Of a DNA stretch of 64,000 nucleotides, positions 1 to 10,476 are shown in pieces. Location: positions 19,042,713-19,106,712 of the forward strand of contig OX388309.1 in NCBI GenBank assembly GCA_947579605.1, written 5' to 3'. Both the position numbers and the translations under genes were made by a program. Source of the DNA: Athripsodes cinereus (Eukaryota > Arthropoda > Insecta > Trichoptera > Leptoceridae). The notes beneath the pieces were generated by a model. It searched no databases and was not told the DNA's origin. It was given only the letters and a program-made list of their open reading frames with translations. Position 1 is the stretch's first letter; each line of letters opens with the position of its first letter.

Positions 1-754
1 TTTTATGTAAGTTGTTACTATTCAAGTAATAAACACAAGCAACTTCGTAATGCGTTTGCTGTATGTAAACAGATTTTGTTTAGTATTTGTATAGTGGTAT
101 TACAACATTTTTCATTTCTTTCCACATTTTTTAAATAAGCTTTTATATCAACCGGACAAACACCTTATTTGAGTTACAGAAATAAGTGTAGAATAAAATA
201 TTAACATAGGTAGATATACCTGGGCCCGATGACATTGCTTTTTATTTGAATAGATGTAGTACCTATTGTAAGATTATACCTCTGTGGTCTAACTAAAAAG
301 GTGTAGGGAAGAGATACTAGCAGGATTCATCCGGTGAGTTGCAACATTTTAACAATATCTGCTTTAGATCAAGTGTAAATTAATCAACTCAAAAGGACAA
401 ATTATTCATGAATGATCCAACACAATCTGTTCAGTTAGTGATAAATTGTTGTAACTTACTAGGAATAATAACACCAAACTCGTTAAGATGTTTTGCGCGG
501 TGAAACATTGAAACAAATTTTATAATGAATAGACACAATTTTAAGATTAAAAAACTTTTTAAGCAATTTTCAACAAATAATTTCAATGAATTTAAGACCA
601 TTTGTATATATAATATATCTATCAATACCCTCACTTCGTGTCCTGGGTGGAGTATTCAGAGAGAACGGAGTGCCGTGTTGATCTATCACTCTTATTTTTA
701 TCGCTTTTGGATATTCAGAAATTAAACAAGTTTCACAACGTGTCACAACTATTA
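1..754. other. AT-rich sequence without recognised gene
   Basis: Only short open frames of under 70 codons occur, on both strands and without domain signals. The last 120 bases may be decayed upstream LINE sequence leading into the fragment that follows, but I could not align them. Confidence 0.5.
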
Positions 755-972
755 AATGAATGTGGGCTGGACACATAGCTGCCCAGATGACAAATGACCA
801 TAGTCTCTTACATCTTGGAGACTAAGAGCAGTAACAAGGAGTATAGAAAGACCCCAATGGGGTGGAGGGATGATATCACTCGAAACCCTAAGATCAACTA
901 GATGCAGACGGCACAGAATTGAATGACGTGGAAGAAAATGAAGGAGGCCTTAGTCCAGGAAGAAGAAGAAAC
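755..972 (+). pseudogene. LINE ORF2 C-terminal remnant (decayed)
   Basis: Read with frameshifts and stops, this encodes the C-terminal tail typical of insect endonuclease-reverse transcriptases. WAGHIA is at 763-780, then a WRDDITR block, then MQTAQN and WKKMKEALVQ, ending in a short (GAA) run near 961-969. In-frame stops break it in at least three places, so it is an old 5'-truncated copy. The family identification rests on the conserved order W-G-H / W-R-D-D-I / W-x-x-M-x-E-A. The clade cannot be fixed from this piece. Confidence 0.65.
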
Positions 973-1573
973 AAGTTTCGCGTTTTTTGATTTAATAATT
1001 GAATCAATAATAAAATATTTTTTAGTAATTTATAAAACAGGTAGGTAAGAATAAAATGTTTTATATACACATTTTGTCGCCGATAATTAATATTTCTTAC
1101 GAATTATTTTGGTGAAATTTTTGCATTAGGCGATAGCATTCAGAGTTATTTCCCAAAACTTACCCTTAGTATTAACTACGAGAACATAATATGTTAATAC
1201 ATATTATATGTACTCGTATAATGAATTAGTAGATCACACATACACAGCATGCTAGTTAAGTATGTATTGTGTATACTTACTTATTAAAAAAAATGTTCAA
1301 CTGTTCTGTTTTGTTGTAAGTACCTACAGACTATGAAGTGTGTGCCTACTATAGCAGACCGTGTGCTAGCAAAAGAGGGGTCGTCGTTGGTATAATGAAA
1401 TGACGTTAATCAAAATATTAAATTTTTCTCTTCGCTTTCATAGACCATTGTCATTATTATTTTTTTTACACGTGCACTAAAAAAATATACATTAGGTAAT
1501 GCATTGGATTGATATCATAATAAATTATATAGGATACAATAGATCTATGAGGGTGCAAGACAGAAAAATTGAA
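973..1573. other. AT-rich spacer
   Basis: No gene or clear element is visible. The last bases (1574 on) form a (TAC)n run that belongs to the following repeat. Confidence 0.4.
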
Positions 1574-1830
1574 TAATACTACTACTACTACTACACCAAA
1601 GCCCACAACTGGGGTATTCGGCAGACCAGATGTATGCAATGAGTATGCAAGATGAAAAAATAGACGACGAAAAAATAAGATATTAAGGATGGGTGGCAAA
1701 CATGATCGCTGAATTTAATATGTGAATAATGTCTTTATTTTTTTAGTACCTGCCTTTGGCAGGACTCTCGAATACTTACGGAAAAGAGTGTTAGACCAAT
1801 TATTAGCCAGGCGCTCCAGAGAAAAGTTAA
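1574..1830 (+). repeat. SINE-like dispersed repeat, (TAC)n-headed copy
   Basis: An imprecise (CTA)n run is followed by a CCCACAACTGGGGT block, then GATGGGTGGCAAACATGATCGCTGAATT, and near 1790 a tail resembling AGACCAATTCTTTACCGGG. The same order recurs at 29640-29940 (minus), 38566-38700, 44866-45005, 48040-48220 and 53434-53540. The 5'-to-3' polarity of this family is my assumption, taken from the shared body of the tRNA-headed SINE at 25480-25832. Confidence 0.6.
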
Positions 1831-1904
1831 AAATAATAATTACAAACAAGAGTAGATATTATAAATAAAAAGCAATTGTTAGAAAAACACTACTACATCA
1901 TTAC

Positions 1905-2075
1905 AAATCCTGTTAGTGTGGTAACCAGTAGACTAACCGCGTGTAATAAAAATGAAAGTTTTCCTCTTTGTGCTAATACGAAATTCTGTTATGGATGAGT
2001 GGCATACCTCATCGCTGAACTAAATGTGTTAAATATCTTACACGTGGTGTTTTATAAATACCGGCCTTTTAAACG
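1905..2075 (+). repeat. SINE-like dispersed repeat, degenerate copy
   Basis: It keeps the GATGAGTGGCATACCTCATCGCTGAA core near 1993-2020 and a worn version of the AGTGNGGTAACCAG block just upstream. It lies in tandem with the copy at 1574-1830. It is strongly diverged, so the boundaries are approximate. Confidence 0.5.
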
Positions 2076-2109
2076 ACACACAAAAACCTAAAGAAAAAAC
2101 TGGCCTATT

Positions 2110-2475
2110 TTATTTTGGGAACTCTACGGTTATAAATTTAATTAAAATACCTAAATTAAAGGGTAAATAACCACCTACGCATAGAGCATTACTGATTTGT
2201 CTGGAATGTTTCTATAATTTCACATGCAGTACTCAAGCAATCAATATCAATATTAATAATTCAATATGTATTATGTACAAAGCTAATTGATAATTTAATA
2301 AACCATATCAGTTGATGTGCTCATATAATGGTAGGTATAGGTGATACAAAGCTTAACCATATGCCATCAATTATGCAAATGTTAACTTTGGTATGTATAT
2401 TATTTCATATAAACTATATTGATAGGAATATGTAAAAATAATTTATTTAATATAATATCTTAATAATTATCAAAT
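2110..2475. other. AT-rich spacer; 5' target site at its end
   Basis: No gene is seen. Positions 2465-2475 carry the left copy of an 11-bp target duplication (AATTATCAAAT) of the LINE fragment that follows. Confidence 0.5.
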
Positions 2476-2753
2476 ATAGAGAGGTACTAACCACTGTCAA
2501 AAGACGAAAGGCCGCATACTTTGGTCACATATTCCGTGGAGAAAAATATGCCCTTCTGCAGCTTATAGTAGAGGGTAAGATAGAGGGCAGACGGGGTTTG
2601 GGGTTCAAAAGAGCATCATGGCTCAAGAATCTTCGGCAGTGGTTTGGAATACCGGATGCAGCAACCCTCATCAGACTGACCCAGGATCGTGAAGAGTATC
2701 AAGAGATGGTCGCCAACCTCCGATAGGAGCGGCACAAGAAGAAGAAGAAGAAG
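2476..2753 (+). pseudogene. 5'-truncated LINE 3' end, (AAG)n tail, with TSD
   Basis: The plus strand encodes the C-terminal end of a LINE reverse transcriptase. The order is KRRKAAYFGHIFRGEKY, LLQLIVEGKIEG, a W-L-K-x-L-R-x-W-F-G block and a final MVANLR before a stop, followed by (AAG)n. An 11-bp direct repeat AATTATCAAAT flanks it at 2465-2475 and 2754-2764, so this is a single target-primed insertion truncated at its 5' end. A second member of the same subfamily sits at 4017-4177 on the other strand and lines up almost base for base. Apart from the truncation the frame is open, which suggests moderate age. Confidence 0.85.
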
Positions 2754-2879
2754 AATTATCAAATTTCGAGGTAAAATAGTTGTCAACTCGGAGAGAATAT
2801 ATTTAATTACTTTCGTCTAATTAGTAGTTGAATAAAGAGAAAAATGTCAAGCCAGTAAACGACGTTTGAAGGACGGCAA

Positions 2880-3016
2880 ATTTATTTATTTATTTATTCA
2901 TTCTTTACTGTACATTGATAAAAAACAATTACATAAAAGGTATACATTCAAATTAAATACAATCAATATACAGAGTGCGAGTTTATCGCAAAGGCGCGAT
3001 CTCTTCCAACTAACCC
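2880..3016 (-). repeat. LINE 3' end (AAAT tail), family with CGATAAACTCGC block
   Basis: On the minus strand it reads through a GCGATAAACTCGCACTCTGT block and an AATGTACAGTAAAGAATG block into (AAAT)n, the form of a LINE 3' terminus. Two other copies are at 50324-50456 and, more diverged, 16850-16975. The purine-rich tract that follows on the plus strand to about 3240 may be more of the same element's 3' UTR. Confidence 0.6.
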
Positions 3017-4007
3017 AAAAGTATTAACTTAAAAAAAACATACGACAAAAATAAAATCAAAAATCTAAGGCGATTTGGAAAAAAAAATTCCTCACAAAGT
3101 GAACATATATACAAACATACATACATACACACATATACATATATAAAAAGGAAGAGACTGAAAAAAAGAAGATACAAACATATATGCATAAAAAGAAAGG
3201 AAAAGGGGGAAAAAGGGGAGGGGGTAGGAGTGATGGGTTTCAGGTGTCAGAGGCTGTGTTTGTGGAAATCATTTTCTCCTTAATACTGTACTTTTAAATA
3301 AATATTTAATAAATAAAAAATATTTCTTACTTAAATGAGTATACTAATATAATATGATTTTGAATAGTGAAAAATGAAAGGAATAAAATGAATGGAGTAT
3401 GAAAAGAAATACATAATAGCATAATACCAATCTCTAACCAGAACAGTATTCTGATATAACACTATTATTCGGAATGTGATATTCCTTCAATATTGAATCG
3501 ATGACAAAGACTTCGCATGAAATTGTATAAATGAAATGAAATAGAAATATACGTATAAAAACTGTTTTCTTCGAGAGAATCTGTTGTAATTAGAACATTG
3601 TGGAGGGATATAAAATCTAAAAGTATTTTCAGCTTTTGCTAGAATATTGTTTTCGTTAGAGGCATTGAACAAAAATGTTACTCATAACAAGTGAAATGGA
3701 TATAGAGCATAATGAGTGAAGTGGAGAACGTTCTTAGGGTTGGATTACTGCCAGTATATTATTCTCATACCTAATGAACTTATCTTTTGTGAAGTTGGGA
3801 GATTATTCATCCTATTTAAATTAATACCACCAAATATTTTACTAACCCGTATTAAATACTTTCCTACATATGTTTGGTAAGAGAGGAAAATTTAAGAAGT
3901 GCTACTTCTTATTTTATAAATTAACGTTAATAAGAATTTACATAACAATTAACCACAAAGTATTATATTTTCATGAATCATTACTATACGCGAGTTTTAA
4001 AAATATT
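3017..4007. other. Purine-rich tract then AT-rich spacer
   Basis: Positions 3150-3235 are strongly purine-biased on the plus strand (GGAAAAGGGGGAAAAAGG and similar), possibly 3' UTR of the adjacent minus-strand LINE. The rest holds no recognisable gene; the 61-codon minus frame at 3487-3672 has no features. Confidence 0.4.
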
Positions 4008-4016
4008 TACGATGTT

Positions 4017-4177
4017 CTTCTTCTTCTTCTTGTGCCGCTCCTATCGGAGGTTGGCGACCATCTCCTGATACTCTTCACGATCCTGGGTCAGTCTGATGAG
4101 GGTTGCTGCATCCGGTATTCCAAACCACTGCCGAAGATTCTTGAGCCATGATGCTCTTTTGCGCCCCAAACCCCGTC
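4017..4177 (-). pseudogene. 5'-truncated LINE 3' end, (AAG)n tail, with TSD
   Basis: This is the same subfamily as 2476-2753 in opposite orientation. The minus strand encodes the final W-L-K-x-L-R block and MVANLR, then (AAG)n. The 9-bp direct repeat TACGATGTT at 4008-4016 and 4178-4186 marks the target duplication. Truncation left only about 160 bp. Confidence 0.85.
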
Positions 4178-4186
4178 TACGATGTT

Positions 4187-5028
4187 ACTATTACAGAATA
4201 ATTTCAATGTGTACTTAGGTATGTAGGAACTGTAGTATTCAGTTTTTCATTAAATAATCACAGAAAGTTAATGACATTTCTATTGAAATTAAGATGGTAT
4301 AAAATTAGTTTTATCCTTAGAATTTTATATCACAATTCTCTGGAAACGGGAATGCCAATAAGTGTAAGAAGAAAATTATTACTTTTAACAAGAATCGGAC
4401 ATGTATAATAAAACTAACTAATCTAATAGCAATAAGAAATGAGACTACACGTGTTTTATTTATAGAAGTACGGATATTAGGTACCTACATGTAATTCACA
4501 ATATTACATAGAATACAGTTTGTAGGTTCCATAGTGTGACTTGCTCCCAAGGGTTTGTATCAGAAATACATGTAACCCATTTCTGAAATATATGAAGATA
4601 TCCACCACAATACTAAAGTATTAACTTGGTACTACATTTATAATATAATATAGTAAAATTTAACACACCAACCCCCAAACGAAATTATTTGTGGTAAATG
4701 AATAAAACATGTTTACGAGCAATAGATATTAAAAAGCCTAAACATTAATGATATTATTTGGTTACCATATTATTTGTATAAGACAACAGAACTTGCCCTT
4801 ATTAATAGCTAAATAAATAAAAAAAAATAAAGAACAATAATAATATCATAGGTAAGAGTGAAAACAGAGCTCATAGAAAAATAGCAAACACTACTCAGAA
4901 AAAGAATAAACTTAATCCAAAAAAAAATCGGAGGAGGCACCATGTTGAAGGGATAAACACTCATACAACAACAAATAATTTTGACAGACGTGTCTTTTTC
5001 GCTCCCGCGGATTATTTGTTTTAATATA
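4187..5028. other. AT-rich spacer
   Basis: No gene or element is recognised. Confidence 0.4.
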
Positions 5029-5042
5029 GTAAAACTTATTGT

Positions 5043-5213
5043 CTAGGACGGTCACGTGTTGAGCACATTGAACAGGAGAGCATGCATGAGGAATTGTATG
5101 ACAGTGACGGAAGCGAAAGATGTATGCAAGGATAGAAGGAAGTGGCGCTCGATCCTTTCTGCCTACCCCGCGAGGGAAGCGGCGTGATGGTATGTATGTA
5201 TGTATGTATGTAT
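5043..5213 (+). pseudogene. 5'-truncated LINE 3' end, (TATG)n tail, with TSD
   Basis: The plus frame ends TEAKDVCKDRRKWRSILSAYP before a stop at about 5186, the usual aspartate-arginine-tryptophan C-terminus of an endonuclease-reverse transcriptase. A (TATG)n tail follows. A 14-bp direct repeat GTAAAACTTATTGT at 5029-5042 and 5214-5227 is the target duplication. The subfamily differs from the (AAG)n-tailed copies nearby. Confidence 0.85.
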
Positions 5214-5227
5214 GTAAAACTTATTGT

Positions 5228-5458
5228 AATTCCATCGTGAGTGACATTTACAGCAAAGTGAATCGTTGCGCATCTAATAATAATAAACATTCAGCATAGT
5301 ACTCTACAAAAGGTACGAAAATTTCACATATTCAGATATATTTTGTGCATATCATCATACATTGCTAGTACTACATCAACATTATCAAGAGGGTAGTTAT
5401 TATTTATTGACTACCACCTACTACCAATATTAGTATAACTTCTATCTCGCCTACGTCA
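5228..5458. other. AT-rich spacer
   Basis: Nothing recognised. Confidence 0.4.
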
Positions 5459-5460
5459 CG

Positions 5461-5532
5461 AGTCGTCGTGGCCGAGTTGGTAAAGGCGCCACGAAATTAC
5501 AAACCGCTGACTTGTGTTCGAGCCCAACCTAC
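5461..5532 (+). repeat. tRNA-Ser-like head with A and B boxes
   Basis: An A box identical to that of eukaryotic tRNA-Ser, TGGCCGAGTTGG, lies at 5469-5480, and a B box GTGTTCGAGCC at 5514-5524. The leading GTCGTCG resembles the tRNA-Ser acceptor strand. No proper anticodon stem or closed acceptor stem is seen, so it is not a working tRNA. It could serve as an internal Pol III promoter. ORF1 of the LINE starts 60 bases downstream. Confidence 0.65.
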
Positions 5533-5591
5533 ACCACATCAAAACTTTATTTTTTTCATCAGTATAATAGTTACTTTAAACATAAAAAAAT

Positions 5592-6548
5592 ATGGATAGA
5601 GAACAACCTCAGGTGCAAACCAGATCCAAAAAAACAAAATATACCGGTAGAATAGCGCCATCAAACGACGAAAAAAATAAGGACAGGACATCTGTTGTAC
5701 AGGAGAAGAATTACAATAGGGATTCATCGAGCAGAGTGTCAGCACCATCCAGCGATGAGAACTCAAAACAAAGCAGAAATAATAGTAATAATGCTCATGG
5801 TGAAATTGGGCTGGAAAATGTTGACGCCTCCTTGAAAGAATTCCTACTCAGCTTAAACAATAATGTGAATGACGTCAAATACCAAATACTAAACCAAAAC
5901 CAAAATTTATTAAACAAAATGAATGAGATTACAACTAAACTTCATATAATAGATGAACTTGTAACTGAAAACAAATTATTGAAGGAGAGGATTATAAATC
6001 TCGAGGAAAGAGTTGTCAATCTGGAATCTAAAGGCGCTGGCTGTAGTATCACAGAGATGAACTCTTTAGCAAACGAAATGGAAGAAAGAATTAGAAGAAA
6101 AAATAATGTCATAATTAGCAATATCCGGGAGAGCTCGCAGGAGAAGACAGAAGAAATATTGAAGGACGACAGGTCAAGAGTTTTTAATATATTGAAAAAA
6201 GTCGATCAAACCTTAGAATACGCAGATATTAAGAGTTTTAGATTGGGTAAAGAGTTTAATAATAGACCACGTCCAATTAAAATAATATTAAGGAATCCTA
6301 ATCATGTTAGTGAGATATTTAAAAATAGACATAATCTGCCATCCGATTGTAAAATTTATCGAGACCAAACTGTTATCCAGAGAAATCATTATATGAAATT
6401 GAAGGAGGAATTAAATGCACGAGTCCGTAATGGAGAGAAAAACCTAGTCATTAAATATATAAAAGGTATTCCTAAAATTATAAAATCGAGTTTTTCAAAT
6501 AACTCACATGTTCCACCAAAATATTCGCGGCATGATAACGAAGCTTAG
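5592..6548 (+). CDS. LINE ORF1 protein (coiled coil plus RRM/C-terminal domain-like)
   Basis: This is an intact 318-codon frame. Residues 1-75 are polar and low in complexity, rich in S, N, K and E. Residues about 80-155 show heptad spacing of I, L and V (KEFLLSLNN, LLNKMNEITTKL, LLKERIINLEERVVNLE), a likely trimerising coiled coil. Residues about 160-300 match the L1-ORF1-like RNA-binding region: RRKNNVIISNI is the RRM-like beta strand, and KSFRLGKEFNNRPRPIKIIL followed by the HNLPSDCKIYRDQT block is the C-terminal domain. The family binds LINE RNA and acts as a nucleic acid chaperone in a cytoplasmic RNP. The ATG chosen is the first in frame. The frame is undamaged although ORF2 is nearly gone, so a recent origin or trans-mobilisation is likely. 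Confidence 0.85.
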   Translation: MDREQPQVQTRSKKTKYTGRIAPSNDEKNKDRTSVVQEKNYNRDSSSRVSAPSSDENSKQSRNNSNNAHGEIGLENVDASLKEFLLSLNNNVNDVKYQILNQNQNLLNKMNEITTKLHIIDELVTENKLLKERIINLEERVVNLESKGAGCSITEMNSLANEMEERIRRKNNVIISNIRESSQEKTEEILKDDRSRVFNILKKVDQTLEYADIKSFRLGKEFNNRPRPIKIILRNPNHVSEIFKNRHNLPSDCKIYRDQTVIQRNHYMKLKEELNARVRNGEKNLVIKYIKGIPKIIKSSFSNNSHVPPKYSRHDNEA

Positions 6549-6642
6549 CGAGCTTCGTCAGTCCATGTCGTCTTTGAATGTACCTAATATTATTCTTCTA
6601 ACTGAAATATGGCTGGACTCGTGTATTGCTCTTCCGAACTAG
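6532..6642 (+). pseudogene. LINE ORF2 endonuclease N-terminus, truncated
   Basis: An ATG at 6532 overlaps the end of ORF1 in another frame, as is usual in Jockey/CR1-type LINEs. It opens 36 codons including NIILLTEIWLD, the conserved LLTETWL strand of the apurinic-like (EEP) endonuclease that carries its catalytic Glu. After a stop at 6640-6642 a frameshifted continuation (SSELGFTNFN) is readable to about 6665, and homology then ends. The catalytic His, Asp and Asn of the endonuclease and the whole reverse transcriptase are absent. Confidence 0.75.
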
Positions 6643-6781
6643 GTTTTACAAATTTTAATTTATATAATATATTATTTTATAGAAACTTTCAATACAAATT
6701 CAGATGTCACTCTATATAAAAATTATAACGAAAAAATAGAACATTTTAGATCTAAGCAAATACATAAAGACATAATATTTT

Positions 6782-7115
6782 GATAATTATCTCACTTATA
6801 TTTTACCTGTGTGACTATATATATAAATCCTTTATTTACAATGACTTTATTAAGAAATATTTTTAATTGACTTAAATAATTATTTAACTTACATTTATTT
6901 TACCCATATGACTATATACTTTTAAATCCTCTATTTACAATTAAATGACTCATTTGAATATTGTTGATTGACATATAATGATTATCTCACTTAAATTTAT
7001 TTTACCTGTATGACAATATATTTATGAATCTTCTATTTACAATGACTTATTTGAATATTTTTGATTGACTTATAATAATTATCTCACATACACTTATTTT
7101 ACCTGTAATACTGTT
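6782..7115 (+). repeat. Degenerate ~97-bp tandem repeat in LINE 3' region
   Basis: The anchor ATTATCTCAC (or a close variant) occurs at 6786, 6879, 6981 and 7078, giving spacings of 93, 102 and 97 bp. Each unit also holds TTTATTTTACCTGTATGAC and a TATTTACAATGACT block. The fourth unit is partial. Confidence 0.8.
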
Positions 7116-7217
7116 CCTGATATGACACATTTATTGTGTAGTTTTTTGTTGTTTTTTTTTTCTGTTTTTAATATGATTGTTAACATGTCAAAGGCTAACG
7201 CCGTGGATATATGAAAT

Positions 7218-7324
<107 letters not shown>

Positions 7325-8541
7325 ATTTTTTAAGGATTCTTGAAATGGTGTCAGTAAATTAAAGGTTATTTTAGCTTTATTCCAAAGTTTTTTGTAATAA
7401 ATAGAGAAATGTGTGCGGTTGTAATAATGAAACAACAGTCCAAAGAATAATGAATGGATTATCTGTTGGTAAGAATGAAGAGGGTTGTATGTAAAATAAA
7501 CATAATTAGAATATGCGCTTATGAGATTAGAGATAATTGCTGCAAAAACCAAAAACACTTAAGATATTATTATGACCTTCATCCTTTCCACAACATTCTG
7601 TCACTCCTCGGAAGAAGAAGCACCATAATTAATTAACGCGGAGCAACCCTTGTTGATTGCGTAAAGAAAAGGGTTAAGAGGGTCGTTCCACACTTCGCTA
7701 AACAGTTAACTACAGTATTTCTTCGAGATTATGATCATCACATAAATGGATATTGAAAGGGATCACACACTGAACTTTTATTGTATTTGCCTCTGTTTCA
7801 AATTTCCAGTGTCAAGGCGACACAGTAAGAGCGCAGTTTGCCTGGTAGGAAAAATGTTTTTAATTATTTATAAGATTACTGCATGTCTATGAAGTCTAAA
7901 CTGTACGTCTTATTGCTTTACTTGAGAGCATGCATATTCATGAAAGATAGTTGGAAAATTCTTTACTTTATTATTACTAGGTATTATTATTTTACAGCAC
8001 TTGGTGGAGAAATGTCACTGATATACGTGACTCGTTTAAAGGGGATTTGGGTAACGACATAATTTATGCAAAGGTCAGCATTTGGCTTCATAAATTATTT
8101 CATATACTTACTTACTTACATACAATGATATTCAGGATTTTTTTAAACAATAGCTTGTGAAAATTTTCTTAGTGAAAACTATTCAAACAATAAATTGCAT
8201 CTTCTTTTGTAAATACCATGTTAGGTCCCCCCAATTTTAGCTATTATAATTCTTGGTGTAGATATTTTCATCCTATGCTAGCAGGATCAACTTCTCCAAA
8301 ATCGGGATTTCTATCCATTCTTTTATAGTCAGAGCTCGGATTTTATTTCGTACACAAATTCGTTAGTATTGGGACGCCTTTCTTACTTCTTCTGAGACTG
8401 CACGTTTTGGTCAAAATAAGTTAAAGAATCAAAAAATGAAATTATTCAGCAGCCGATAAAGTATTGAATTTACAACGTCATCTACCCAGGAGATCTTGAT
8501 TCATTCGAGATCTGAAATATTAAACTTAAAAACGGTTATTT
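7325..8541. other. AT-rich spacer with weak dispersed-repeat traces
   Basis: No gene is seen. Around 8358-8405 a GGGACGCCTTTCTTACTTCTTC block resembles the dispersed motif described at 8818-8890. Confidence 0.4.
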
Positions 8542-8713
8542 CAATAATTGGTTTCACTTATTTTAGAGGCATTAACTATGTAACAATTTCTAGACATTTT
8601 AAATAAAATATTTAAGCTTGAATTACTATGGTTATTTGTTATAAACATAGTAATAACAAATAAACATAGTAATTCAAGTTTAAATATTTTTATTTAAAAT
8701 GTCAATAATTGGT
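8542..8713. repeat. Fold-back element with ~50-bp imperfect arms
   Basis: Arms at 8593-8642 and 8653-8703 are inverted copies of each other (GACATTTTAAATAAAATATT and its complement at the outer ends) with a loop of about 10 bases and a few mismatches. An 11-bp direct repeat CAATAATTGGT occurs at 8542-8552 and 8703-8713; the right copy abuts the arm but the left lies 40 bp out, so it is only a possible target duplication. Confidence 0.6.
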
Positions 8714-8817
8714 ATTAAACTTTTCTTTTAAAGTGTCAATGACAATGACATATGTAATTGGTATATGTACGTTGTACGTGTACGTAGCGAATTTGGTTAT
8801 TAAAGCTAGTCTAGAGC

Positions 8818-8890
8818 CTATTCGTAAGTGTTTTGACGCCTTTCTCATTTCTTCCGATTAGATTTGCCCAATGTTATATTGTGTAAATAT
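8818..8890. repeat. Short dispersed repeat (ATTCGTAAG...ACGCCTTTCTCA)
   Basis: The block ATTCGTAAGTGTTTTGACGC followed by CTTTCTCATTTCTTC and GATTAGATTTGCCCA recurs inverted and with its two parts swapped at 14840-14925, and in part at 8358-8405. It may be a scrap of the decayed LINE just downstream. Confidence 0.4.
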
Positions 8891-8904
8891 GGTTATCTAA
8901 TCAA

Positions 8905-9525
8905 GATGTTTGCTAACTTAATGTAAATGAATCTGCTCTGTAAGGATAACTTTAGGGTGCAAAATATTGTTAATGTGTCGTTGACAGCTAAAGATAATCA
9001 GTTTTGTTTTAACCAAATTCATATTTGAGCACATCTTTTCACCGGTTACATTAAGTCTTGCAGGTGTACTTGATGTTATTAATACGCACATCGTTATACC
9101 CAATTTATTTTATACCGTAATTCATTTCTGCAAGAGCTATCTGAAATACTTTCTCAGAATATAAGTTGAATGAGAGTGGAAACAATATAGAACCCTGTCG
9201 TACTCCTCTCTTTAATGAAATTTTTGATGTAGTTCTCTGACCTAGTCGTACAATGGCTTTTGGATTTGAATATAGGTTTTTACTAAAGATAATCTAAGCC
9301 GATTCGTAAACCTTTTGACACATAACCTGTTAACTTCTTAAAGGAGTTTTTAGAACTTGTTTGTGTTGATGAGGTATCCATTGAATAATATTCTGAAAGC
9401 AAAATAAAATCAAACCAGAATCTTGTAGAATTTTCATGTTTTACTCTGTCTAAAACTTTTTCATGGTCTATAAAGCATGCATACAAATTCTTGCATAGAT
9501 CATGATTCTTTGTCATTTATTAACT
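8905..9525 (-). pseudogene. Decayed LINE reverse transcriptase
   Basis: On the minus strand the upstream part reads KNLYACFIDHEKVLDRVKHE, matching the FIDxxKAFDRV motif of reverse transcriptase domain A. After a gap it reads KRGVRQGSILFPLSFNLYSE, matching the RGVRQGCxLSPxLFNLY motif, and then INNIKYTCKT where intact relatives have the catalytic YADD. The YADD aspartates are lost and several stops interrupt the frame, so it is inactive. It is the RTE-like endonuclease-reverse transcriptase type. Confidence 0.7.
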
Positions 9526-10476
9526 AAATAAAAGATATTTGAAAAGAAATTAAACGAAAGGAAATTAATAAAGCATAATGATTTACTTTACAATATTTCA
9601 TAATTTTGACCAAATCGAAGTACCTATTAGAATTCCACGTGAAGAGACGATTCAACTGGCACAGAATCGTTTATGAAGCAGATATTCTGAGACGCATTAT
9701 TTCTTAGAATTTTTATCACCCCCGTTTTAGTACAATTTCAAATACAAATTTTATGTGAAAGAGAGAAACAACAAGGAACATTAAAATCCACGTTGGGTGA
9801 CGTGCAAAGTCGTTTCCGTTGAAAACTTCATGCTCAGCTCTTATAGACATAACAGTATTATAAAAGTATTATGAAAGAAAAGAGAAATGATTTATATGGC
9901 CGTTTCCCTCATTCTCCTTATCTCTACACACTGCTATATCCCTGTACAATTTATCGTTATCCATTAGTTTGGTTATTTATAGAACATAGTAGTACCATAC
10001 ACATTACATATACTCAACATTAGGTTGTTAAAAATATTGTTGGAGGACATCAAGTAAATGATAGAAACGTAGGTATTATAATAAATATGTAGGTACCTAA
10101 CACCATAGTAATATAGTTAATAATAATATTGTTGTCAGATAAAATGAACGGATCTGAGATGAGATTTGTGAGTGAAATACGACTAAATTGAAATGTTTTG
10201 CTTCTATTCAAAGAACAAAACGTTTGAAAGGATGAGTGTAAGAAAGTGCGACTTTCGAGTTATACAATTTTTCTCTTCGCATAATTAGAGGAATATGACT
10301 AAACGAAATAGAAGAAAAAATTTGACAGTATTCAAATAGAACTATATAGAACAATGAAGTACATAAAAATACACTAGTTATATAAAAATTATAAGATTTG
10401 TATTAACTTTATGTCCTCGAGTATCACAATATTTTGGAGTTTGAAAGTTAACAAAGTTTATCTTGTATATAATGAG
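9526..10476. other. AT-rich spacer
   Basis: No gene or element is recognised. Confidence 0.4.

Noticed and set aside
5461..5532. Functional tRNA-Ser gene
   Set aside because: A and B boxes are present, but no closed acceptor or anticodon stems and no recognisable anticodon loop; kept only as a tRNA-like repeat head.
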